Shown here piece after piece: positions 54,099 to 62,400 of a stretch of DNA of 64,000 nucleotides; position 1 is the stretch's first letter; each line of letters starts with the position of its first letter. Position numbers and translations under genes: made by a program. Below the pieces are notes generated by a model, which worked only from the letters and a program-made list of their open reading frames with translations, was not told where the DNA came from and made no database searches. This DNA comes from Flavobacterium aquidurense. GTDB lineage: Bacteria; Bacteroidota; Bacteroidia; Flavobacteriales; Flavobacteriaceae. Location of the stretch: NCBI RefSeq assembly GCF_001404985.1, contig NZ_JRLF01000012.1, positions 682,001 to 746,000 of the forward strand. The letters run 5' to 3'.

Positions 54099-55004
54099 AT
54101 GAAGCTTACTATACTTGGCTGTTATGCCGCAACTCCCAGAACGATTACAAACCCAACTTCGCAGGTTTTAGAAATTAAGAACAGATTGTTTTTAATTGAT
54201 TGTGGAGAAGGAACCCAGGTACAATTGCGTAAAAACAAGATTAAATTCTCTAAAATTAATCACATTTTTATTTCGCATTTACACGGTGATCACTTTTTTG
54301 GATTAATAGGAACCATTTCGACTTTTGCACTTTTAGGCCGAACAACTGATTTGCATATTTACGGTCCAAAGGGAGTAAAGGAAATTATTACTTTGCAGCT
54401 AAAATTATCCAATTCCTGGACTACTTACGAGCTTTTCTTTCATGAATTAGAATCTAAAGAAAGCGAAGTCATTTTTGAAGATAACAGAGTGATTGTAAAA
54501 ACGATTCCGCTAAAACACCGTGTTTACACGAACGGGTTTTTATTTCAGGAAAAACCAGGAGACAGAAAACTAAATGTCGAAGCTGTTCAGCAATACAATA
54601 TACACACCGCCTATTATCAAAAAATAAAAGGCGGGGGAGATGTTACACTTGATGACGGAACTGTAGTAGAAAATAAGAAATTATCTTTTGACCCGATTCC
54701 CGCATTGAGTTATGCTTTTTGTTCAGATACTGTTTATAATGAGGATATTATTCCGATTATAAAGGATGTAGATGTTCTGTATCATGAAACTACATTTTTA
54801 GAATCAGAAGCTGCTTTGGCTCAGAAAACATTGCATTCTACCGCAAAAGAAGCCGCGAGAATCGCGCTTAAAGCTAATGCAAAGCAACTCGTTTTAGGAC
54901 ATTATTCTACACGATATGATGGCATTGAGCGTTTTAAGGAGGAAGCACGAGAAATTTTTCCGAACGTACTTTTAGGCGATGACGGGGTAAGTTTTGAGTT
55001 TTAA
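54099..55004 (+). CDS. rnz: Ribonuclease Z
   Basis: 301 residues. Metallo-beta-lactamase fold; cleaves the 3' trailer of tRNA precursors. The zinc motif SH60LH62GD64H65 is present, as are FCSDTVYN (Asp ligand), YHETTFL, and the C-terminal VLGHYSTRY (His ligand). Cytoplasmic homodimer. It starts at the ATG at 54099, right after the leader repeat. It is followed by pdxH after 96 bp on the same strand. Confidence 0.95.
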   Translation: MKLTILGCYAATPRTITNPTSQVLEIKNRLFLIDCGEGTQVQLRKNKIKFSKINHIFISHLHGDHFFGLIGTISTFALLGRTTDLHIYGPKGVKEIITLQLKLSNSWTTYELFFHELESKESEVIFEDNRVIVKTIPLKHRVYTNGFLFQEKPGDRKLNVEAVQQYNIHTAYYQKIKGGGDVTLDDGTVVENKKLSFDPIPALSYAFCSDTVYNEDIIPIIKDVDVLYHETTFLESEAALAQKTLHSTAKEAARIALKANAKQLVLGHYSTRYDGIERFKEEAREIFPNVLLGDDGVSFEF

Positions 55005-55100
55005 AAAAGTTATGAGTTATGAATTATAAGTTATGAGTAAAACTGCTTATCGTCATAATTCAATCTAAAATCTAAAATCAACAATCTAAAATCAGCAGTC
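55005..55100. repeat. Spacer with GTTATGAGTTATGA and AATCTAAAATC phrases
   Basis: TTATGAGTTATGAATTATAA and TTATGAGTAAAA precede AATCTAAAATCTAAAATC and AATCTAAAATCAGC (55060-55095), just before the pdxH ATG. Same leader phrase family as before 1526 and rnz. Confidence 0.55.
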
Positions 55101-55745
55101 ATGAATGATTTAAGCAATTATAGAAAATCTTACGAGAAGAGCGAATTATTAGAAACCAATATCCCTGAAGATCCTATTAATCTTTTTAACAGATGGTTTC
55201 ATGAAGTAGAGGATTTTGGCGCAAGCGGAGAAGTAAACGCCATGACTGTTTCTACAATTGGACTGGATGGTTTTCCGAAATCAAGAGTAGTTTTATTAAA
55301 GAAATTTTCTGAAGAAGGGTTCATTTTCTACACCAATTATAATTCTGAAAAAGGAAAAGCAATTGCTGCAAACCCTCACGTTTGTCTGTCATTTTTTTGG
55401 CAGGAAATGGAGCGTCAGGTAATCATTAAAGGAATTGCACAAAAAACATCTGAAAACATATCAGATGGTTATTTTGATTCCCGTCCTGAAGGAAGTAAAT
55501 TAGGCGCAATCGTTTCGAATCAGAGTGAAGTGATTCCGTCCAGAACGTTTTTAGAAGAAAACTTAAAAAAACTGGAAGCAGAATTTGAAGGAAAACCAAT
55601 CACCAGACCTGATAATTGGGGTGGATTTTTAGTAACTCCATTAGAGGTAGAATTCTGGCAGGGAAGACCTAACAGGTTACATGACAGGATACGTTATCAA
55701 AGCCAGCCTGATTTTTCATGGAAAATTGAGAGACTTTCTTCTTAG
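55101..55745 (+). CDS. pdxH: Pyridoxamine 5'-phosphate oxidase
   Basis: 214 residues, the usual length. It oxidises pyridoxamine or pyridoxine 5'-phosphate to pyridoxal 5'-phosphate with FMN. Characteristic segments: MTVSTIGLDGFPKSRVVLLK, FYTNYNSEKGKAI (FMN/substrate site), CLSFFWQEMERQVIIKG, and C-terminal WGGFLVTPLEVEFWQGRPNR-type motif followed by LHDRIRYQ. Cytoplasmic dimer. It lies 96 bp after rnz; the start is the ATG at 55101. Confidence 0.97.
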   Translation: MNDLSNYRKSYEKSELLETNIPEDPINLFNRWFHEVEDFGASGEVNAMTVSTIGLDGFPKSRVVLLKKFSEEGFIFYTNYNSEKGKAIAANPHVCLSFFWQEMERQVIIKGIAQKTSENISDGYFDSRPEGSKLGAIVSNQSEVIPSRTFLEENLKKLEAEFEGKPITRPDNWGGFLVTPLEVEFWQGRPNRLHDRIRYQSQPDFSWKIERLSS

Positions 55746-55913
55746 TTGTAAGAAATTTACATGACATATTGTGTTAACTGTGTATTTCATCGATTATTTT
55801 TGTAGTTTACCGATAAATTAAATATGTTTGAAGAAGAAATAAACGATTTAATTTATAAAAAGTTATTAAGGAATTTGCCCCAACATTTACTTTAATATTA
55901 ACCTGCATTGATT

Positions 55914-56417
55914 ATGAAAAAGATGATGTATGCCATGATGTTCGTTGTAATATTTATTACAATGAACTCATGCTCTGCAGATAGCGCTGAGGCAACCGAA
56001 GAAAATACGACTACTCAAACTCTGATCACGAATTATACCTATAATGACTCAGAGATCGAAACCATGAAACTTATTAATGACTATCGGGTAAGTATTGGTT
56101 TAAATGTACTGGAAAAAATAAATCACATATCGTTTAAATGTCAAGAGCATAATACATATATGATCGCAAATAATGTTGTAGATCATAATGATTTTACCTC
56201 AAGATCTAATAATATTATGAGTGTTTTAGGAGCTAAAAAAGTAGGCGAAAATGTAGCTTATAATTATAAAACATCTGAAGCCGCCGTAAAGGCATGGCTG
56301 GAGAGTCCCGGACATAAAGAAAATATCGAAGGAGATTATACTCATTTTGGCTTATCAGTAACAACTGATTCTAAGACGGGAAAAAAATATTACACGAACA
56401 TTTTCGTTAAGATTTAA
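55914..56417 (+). CDS. CAP/SCP-domain lipoprotein
   Basis: 167 residues from the ATG at 55914 (TTG at 55908 gives two more residues). Lipoprotein signal ends at C20 (TMNSCSAD). The domain (about 45-165) has ETMKLINDYRVSIGLNVLEK, SFKCQEHNTYMIANN, DHNDFTSRSN, KKVGENVAYNY, WLESPGHKENIEGDYTHFGL and YYTNIFVKI: the CAP (cysteine-rich secretory protein) fold. Both likely ligand histidines (in VDHNDF and YTHFG) are seen. Bacterial CAP proteins bind small molecules or act as proteases; the role here is unknown. Its terminator is at 56447-56484. Confidence 0.88.
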   Translation: MKKMMYAMMFVVIFITMNSCSADSAEATEENTTTQTLITNYTYNDSEIETMKLINDYRVSIGLNVLEKINHISFKCQEHNTYMIANNVVDHNDFTSRSNNIMSVLGAKKVGENVAYNYKTSEAAVKAWLESPGHKENIEGDYTHFGLSVTTDSKTGKKYYTNIFVKI

Positions 56418-56446
56418 AATATTATTGGACTGGTTGGTTTTTAGTA

Positions 56447-56484
56447 GTCGTTGTAGATCCTTGATTTACAACGGCTTTTTTTTT
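56447..56484 (+). terminator. Terminator after CAP-domain gene
   Basis: GTCGTTGTA (56447-56455) pairs with TACAACGGC (56467-56475), with one G-T pair, followed by a T-run. Confidence 0.7.
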
Positions 56485-56491
56485 ATATATT

Positions 56492-56523
56492 AAAAAGCTG
56501 TCTGAATCTCAGACAGCTTTTTT
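56492..56523. terminator. Bidirectional terminator after OmpA-family gene
   Basis: AAAAAGCTGTCTGA (56492-56505) pairs perfectly with TCAGACAGCTTTTT (56509-56522), loop ATC. On the minus strand the stem ends in a T-run, so it serves the OmpA-family gene at 56547. Confidence 0.88.
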
Positions 56524-56546
56524 GAAAATAGGATACTTTTAATTAT

Positions 56547-58484
56547 CTATAATCCTGTAATAATAAATTCACTTCTTCTGTTCATTTGGTGTTCTTCTTC
56601 TGTACAATTTACTCCGTCAGAACAACCATTTACCAGTTGGGTTTCTCCATAACCTTTTCCCGTTAACCTTTTTGCAGCAATACCATTTTTAACAAGCCAT
56701 TGTATAGTAGATTTTGCTCTTCGGTTAGACAAAGCTTCATTGTATTGGTGTGTAGCGCGGCTGTCAGTATGAGAACGAATATCAAGTTTCATCGTTGGAT
56801 TATTGTTTAATACATCCAGAATTTTCTCTAAATCTATTGCAGCTTCTGTTCTGATATTGGATTTATCGAGATCAAAATAAATCATTTTTATACCAAAACA
56901 TTTTCCAAGATCATCGCCAATCGTGACTTTACAAGTCGATTTATCCAATGCAATTGGCAAGCTAGTTTTTCCGGTTAGTTTACCAATATTTATGGTTACT
57001 TCTTTAGTTGTATAATCTTGTTTTTCGGCTCTTACATTATACGTTTTTCCGCATTCGACAGCAAAACTATAAAATCCGTCTGCATCAGAAATAATAGTAC
57101 TTTTTATAGTTGTTCCCTCATATAAAGTAACTTTTGTTCCTGGTAAAACAACAGCTGTTTCTGCATCCGTAATGATTCCGTTTAGCTCTTGTATGCATTG
57201 CAGTTTTCTGGTTTCCAGAAATTTATAGATATCATCAGAACCTTGCCCGCCATCTTTATTAGAGCTAAAAAATCCTCTTCGGGAAACTGGATCTATGATG
57301 TACGCAAAATCATCTTTTGGAGAGTTTACATCATTTCCCACATTCTGAATACTGCTGATGGTTCCATTATCTTCAATTTTGCCCACAAATACATCGAGTC
57401 CGCCCAATCCCGGATGACCATCTGAAGCAAAATAAATTTCGTTTTCGCCCGTAACATACGGAAATGTTTCTTTGCCTTCGGTATTAATGGCCTTGCCCAG
57501 ATTGGTTGGCGGTCCGTAAGTTGTATTGTTGTTGATACTCACTTTATAAATATCAGATTGCCCTATTGTTCCTGGCATATCTGATGCAAAATACAAGGTT
57601 TTCTCATCTGGACTTAAAGCAGGATGTGCTGTACTGTAATTGTCACTGTCAAAAGGGAGTTCCGTTATGTTTGTCCATTTGTCATTTTCAAACGTAGCTT
57701 TATATATTTTTACTAACGTTATTTTGTTGTCATCTTTTCCCTTTTTTCCGTTTACATAATTGTTTCTCGTAAAATAAACTGTTTTTCCATCTTTAGTAAA
57801 AACCGGAGAAGATTCATGAAATTTGGTATTAAGAGAAGTCTTAAATTTATTTACTTTAGTAATACTAGTATTGTTTACGGTATCAATATCTGCAAAATAT
57901 AAATTGGTAAAATATTCATTTGTCCATTTGTGCTTGCGTTGCGAAAAGTTTCCGGTATCTCTGGCCGAAGCAAAATAGATTTTGTTATCGTAAACAAATG
58001 ATCCGTAATCAGAATATTTTGAGTTTATACCTGCATCTTCAATTTTATAACGTCCCGAATTTGCTTTTATCTCATCGAGATAATTAACATCTTCTTTATA
58101 GAGTTTTCCTCTGTTATCGTTTTTAAATTTAGTATTAAATTCCGCCAGAACCTGATTCGCTTTATCAGTTTGTCCCGTTGATTTTAAAGACTGAGCATAT
58201 CGATAATAATATTCAGGTTCAACAGAAGAATTCAATGCAAAAAGTTCGCTATACCATTTAGCGGCTCCATCAAAATCAGAATTAAAATAATAGGAATTGC
58301 CCAGTTTTTTGAACATATCCTCAGATTTATATCCTTTGTTGGCCACACGCTCGTAGGTTTTAATAGCATCTATATAAGCATAACTGTCATATTTTTTATC
58401 TCCGGCAGTTACTTTCGATTGTTGCGAATAACTGTCAAATGAAAAACAGATTAGTATTAAGCAAAGAAGTATATAATTTTTCAT
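56547..58484 (-). CDS. PorE-like OmpA-family outer-membrane protein (TPR, beta propeller, CarboxypepD-like, OmpA)
   Basis: 645 residues. Signal peptide (MKNYILLCLILICFSFDSYS), TPR-like repeats (about 20-130), a WD40/PD40-type beta propeller (about 145-420), a carboxypeptidase-regulatory-like domain (about 430-510, NGIITDAETAVVLPGTKVTLYEG), and a C-terminal OmpA domain (about 525-645) with FDLDKSNIRTEAAIDLEKIL, RSHTDSRATHQYNEALSNRR, the peptidoglycan-binding motif. Domain order matches PorE of the T9SS, which anchors the machine to peptidoglycan. It is the third gene of an adhesin-SprF-PorE-like module, 13 bp after the SprF-like gene. Confidence 0.88.
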   Translation of the reverse strand: MKNYILLCLILICFSFDSYSQQSKVTAGDKKYDSYAYIDAIKTYERVANKGYKSEDMFKKLGNSYYFNSDFDGAAKWYSELFALNSSVEPEYYYRYAQSLKSTGQTDKANQVLAEFNTKFKNDNRGKLYKEDVNYLDEIKANSGRYKIEDAGINSKYSDYGSFVYDNKIYFASARDTGNFSQRKHKWTNEYFTNLYFADIDTVNNTSITKVNKFKTSLNTKFHESSPVFTKDGKTVYFTRNNYVNGKKGKDDNKITLVKIYKATFENDKWTNITELPFDSDNYSTAHPALSPDEKTLYFASDMPGTIGQSDIYKVSINNNTTYGPPTNLGKAINTEGKETFPYVTGENEIYFASDGHPGLGGLDVFVGKIEDNGTISSIQNVGNDVNSPKDDFAYIIDPVSRRGFFSSNKDGGQGSDDIYKFLETRKLQCIQELNGIITDAETAVVLPGTKVTLYEGTTIKSTIISDADGFYSFAVECGKTYNVRAEKQDYTTKEVTINIGKLTGKTSLPIALDKSTCKVTIGDDLGKCFGIKMIYFDLDKSNIRTEAAIDLEKILDVLNNNPTMKLDIRSHTDSRATHQYNEALSNRRAKSTIQWLVKNGIAAKRLTGKGYGETQLVNGCSDGVNCTEEEHQMNRRSEFIITGL

Positions 58485-58497
58485 AATGATTTTTATT

Positions 58498-59415
58498 TTA
58501 AAAGAAACGTGGTGTAGTCAGTTTACCGTTGTTTTTTATGAATTCGTAACGCAGGAATATCTCATGTGATCCTGAATTATAATTGTTCAGATTGGTGGTT
58601 TCACGATCGTAACCATAGCCCAAATAAAGTCCGTCTGTAATCTGGAAACCTACCATAGCACTTATAGAAGCGCTCCATCTGTAAGCTACGCCCACAACAA
58701 ATTTTTCTATGAACATGAAGTTTGCCGAAACATCTACCTGAAGTGGTGCGCCTTCTACCATTTTGGTTAATATTGCGGGCTTGAATTTTATGTATTCTAA
58801 TTTGTCAAGATCAAATACATATCCGGCAATTAAATAATAATTGATTTTATCCTTGAAAATAGCAATATCATTATCATCATATCTATTGGTTTCTATGAAA
58901 TTAGGAACTGATAATCCAACATACGCTTTGTTAGAATGCCAATATACACCGGCGCCTACATTTGGCGAGAATTTATTATCAAGATCCTGAAACTGCGGAT
59001 CGCCCTGATTCTCGGGATTTAATTTATTGATATCAAGATTGAACAAGTTGGCTGTTCCTTTTATTCCAAAAGATAATTTGAAATCTGGTGAAGTCTGAAT
59101 TGTATACGAAAGATCAACAGAAAGATTGTTTTCATTTGTTGGACCAATTTTATCATTTATTAGTGAAACACCAATTCCAACATTGCTATTATTGATAGGT
59201 GTATTGACTGAAAAGTTGCTCGTTTCCGGAGCTCCGTCAAGACCAACCCATTGTGTACGATACAACCCAAAAATGCTTAAAGCTCCTCGTGATCCCGCAT
59301 AAGCCGGATTAATATTGATGGTGTTGTACATGTATTGTGTAAATTGTGCATCTTGTTGTGCATAACCTGCAATACCCGTAAACAGTATAACGATGAAAAA
59401 TAATTTTGTTCTCAT
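58498..59415 (-). CDS. PorP/SprF-family T9SS membrane protein
   Basis: 305 residues from the ATG at 59415 (MRTKLFFIVILFTGIAGYAQ, a signal peptide); an extension to 59475 overlapping the upstream gene is rejected. Outer-membrane beta barrel of the PorP/SprF family: QDAQFTQYMYNTININPAYAGSRG at the mature N-terminus, TQWVGLDGAPETSNFSVNTPI, and strands LSFGIKGTANLFNLDINKLNPENQGDP. In F. johnsoniae, SprF is needed to secrete SprB. Here the gene follows a giant protein with a type B C-terminal domain, so it is likely its dedicated secretion partner. 34 bp separate the adhesin stop from this start. Confidence 0.93.
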   Translation of the reverse strand: MRTKLFFIVILFTGIAGYAQQDAQFTQYMYNTININPAYAGSRGALSIFGLYRTQWVGLDGAPETSNFSVNTPINNSNVGIGVSLINDKIGPTNENNLSVDLSYTIQTSPDFKLSFGIKGTANLFNLDINKLNPENQGDPQFQDLDNKFSPNVGAGVYWHSNKAYVGLSVPNFIETNRYDDNDIAIFKDKINYYLIAGYVFDLDKLEYIKFKPAILTKMVEGAPLQVDVSANFMFIEKFVVGVAYRWSASISAMVGFQITDGLYLGYGYDRETTNLNNYNSGSHEIFLRYEFIKNNGKLTTPRFF

Positions 59416-59449
59416 AGTAGATATTATTAAATTATTATTACTATCGATT

Positions 59450-62400
59450 TTATTTGGATAAATATAAATACCCATCTTTTTTGTTGTTTTGAAGGAGATT
59501 ATTTCCGTCTAAAGATTTGTAATTCACGATGTAGAAATAGGTTCCGGTTGGTAACCCATCAGATTGTTTCACAGTTGTTCTTCCTCTTGATGTTCCGTCA
59601 AATGCATTGGTTGTATTGTTATAATTATCAGTTTCAAAAACTAATATTCCCCAGCGATTATAGATTTCTACATTATTTTCAGGATAACAAGTGATATCAT
59701 CAATGCTGTCAATTCTGAAATAATCATTTATTCCGTCACCATTAGGAGAGAAAGCATTATGAACTATGACATTACCGCAAGCCAGCACTTTACAATCATC
59801 GTTTATTTGCATGTTTAGAATTATACTTCGGGGACAATTTTGATCCGTTATTTTATATTCGAAAGTGTAATTGCCAAGTGCTAAACCAAATGCATTTAGT
59901 GTATTTCCTTGTATCGAATTGCTGTTTCCGGCATCAATCCAGGATCCTGTTGCGGGTGTGTTTTCAGGTAATAAAGAAAGTAAGTTTATCAGCGTTGAAT
60001 CATTATTACAGGCAGAGCCCGATATGTTTGTCGTTCCGTTTGGAACCACTATTACAGTAACCGTAGCTGTATCACAATTATCAGGATTTATTTTGTCGCA
60101 AATTTGATAGCTGTATGTATAAGTTCCAGCTGGCGTTAAGCCGGATACCGTTACATTTCCTAAAATATCAAAAGTGATGTTTGGATCTGTTTTTACAGCA
60201 GTATTATTTTGAGTTAATAATGTAAAGTTTACAAGATCTAATGAGGCTTTGGTTAAACCTTTAAAATCGTTGCTCAAAACATTTCCTGCTAATCCAAATG
60301 TGTTACAGCCAATATTTGCATAAACATCATCTGTTGCTACAACCGGAGCTGGCGGAGCAGGAGGTGCTGATATAGTAATGGTTACAATCGCAGTATCACA
60401 ATTATCTGTCTGATCGGCTTCGCAAATTTGGTATACCAATGTCAAAGTACCGGCAGGTGCATTTGGTAAAACAGCGACAGAACCATCAGGATTTAGTTGC
60501 AAAAAGGCATTTGGTGTTACTGTGGTAATAATAACATCAGAAGCAGTTACAGTAATTCCTTCAAGTGTATCATTATGCAATACGTTAAGCACATTTGGCG
60601 TAGTAACATTTACCCCAACAATTGGCCCCGCTGTATCATCATTAGCTACAATATCAGAGTAGACTTTACAATTTACTCCAAAATCAGCATTCAAATGAAC
60701 TAAATCTTCAGGACTAATTTTTACAATATATCCACCAGCACCTCCAGTTGTAGCACAAACGGTATGCAATTGAGATTTAGCCGTTTTATTTGTTATTTTT
60801 TTGTCTGTAATCGACGGAATAACTTTTACTAAACCCGTAGCACCTAAATTTGCAGCAACAGCATCCAGATTAGCATCTTTTACTAATTTTATTTTGTATT
60901 CTCCATACGGATTTGCTGTTTCAGGTCTGTTTCTCCAGAATCCTTCAATACCCACAATTACTTCAGCGTGATATCCGTTTGGACCATCAATGATTACGTT
61001 AGGACTTTGTGCATTTCCAAAACCACCCGCATTTAATTCCCCAACATTCAATGATCCTGCATAACTTCCGTCACCGTTAAGATCAATCCATTCCCATTGG
61101 TTGTAGTCGACAGCACCATTTTCGTCCGGAGTATTTTTAGTCACAACCCCGTCATTATTGACATCGTACCATTCATCCTGAATTCCGTTAGCGTTTGTAT
61201 CATACCAAACATAATCTCCAAGAACCGGAAGAGTTGATTTTCCATATTCAAAATTATGCTGTTGAAATTTACAATCTTCAAGTGTCGTAAAAAACAAACT
61301 TGAATCTATAGGATATAATTGATAAGCACTATTTAAATTTGCGTCTTGAACCTGAACTAAATAACTTCCGGAAGACATTCCCGAAAAACTATAAAGACCA
61401 TCAGCACCGGTGATTCTTAATAAAGTTGAGCCAGTTGTAGTACCTTGAGGAATCAAAGTTACAGGCACACCAGCAAGTGGTGTATTAGTGTCTTTGTTTA
61501 TAATTTGTCCGGATATTTTAATCGTGTAAGCAGGTTGCGTGATTACAACTGTCGCAATAGCAGAACAAGTTTGGTTTCCGGTATTTACAGATGATGTTGC
61601 TATAAGGGTGTATGTTCCGGCTGGTAAATTATTGTTTCCCACAACTTCATTATTTTCATTTTTAATAACAACAGTAGATCCCGGACTATTGGTAATCATG
61701 ATTGAACCGTCTTTTCCGTTCAGGCAAGTTACATTTGAGGCAACTCCGGTTACTGAAACTTGGTTTTCGACAGTAAAAGTTTGTTTTAATTCCGTTTTAT
61801 TACCGGCGCAGTCCGTTAAAATATACGTTCTGGTCAGGATATAAGCATTTCCCTCGCAACCGCTTCCACCATTATCAGTATCACTTATGGTAATATCGAT
61901 AGCAGTACTGCAATTGTCAGCAGCATCTTTTATATCCGTTAAACTTCCAACAGGAATATCAGCAATAGTCTGCAAATTAGTAACATCTGTTGGTGCAGTT
62001 CCGGTAGGCGGAGTTGTATCTCTAACCGTAATAATTTGAGTATAAGTTGCCGTATTTGCACTACAATCGCTAGTGTTCCATTTACGTGTTAAAGTGTAAT
62101 TAGTATTACAGCCATTCTGGATATCACTTTTGGTTTCACTGAAAACAATAGGTAAATCACCACTGCAATTATCCGAAGCTTCGATATTTGCAGGTTCAGG
62201 AACAGCATCACAAGAAACAGTACTATCTATCGGAAGATCTCCAATAAATATTGGTTTTGAAGTATCCTGAATCGTAATTACCTGCGTGAAAGTGTCAGAA
62301 GTATTTCCGCAATCATCTTTAACGGTCCATGTATTGGTGTAAGTTCCCGCATTCGAACAATTAGCAGAAGCTACAAAAGCACCGCTAACTTTTACAATAT

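Noticed and set aside
59416..59475. Upstream start for the SprF-like protein overlapping the adhesin gene
   Set aside because: The 20 extra residues come before a proper signal peptide beginning at 59415.
59871..61844. Plus-strand open frames inside the adhesin gene
   Set aside because: They are antisense to a long gene of low-complexity Thr/Asn-rich composition; none shows a domain or a start region.
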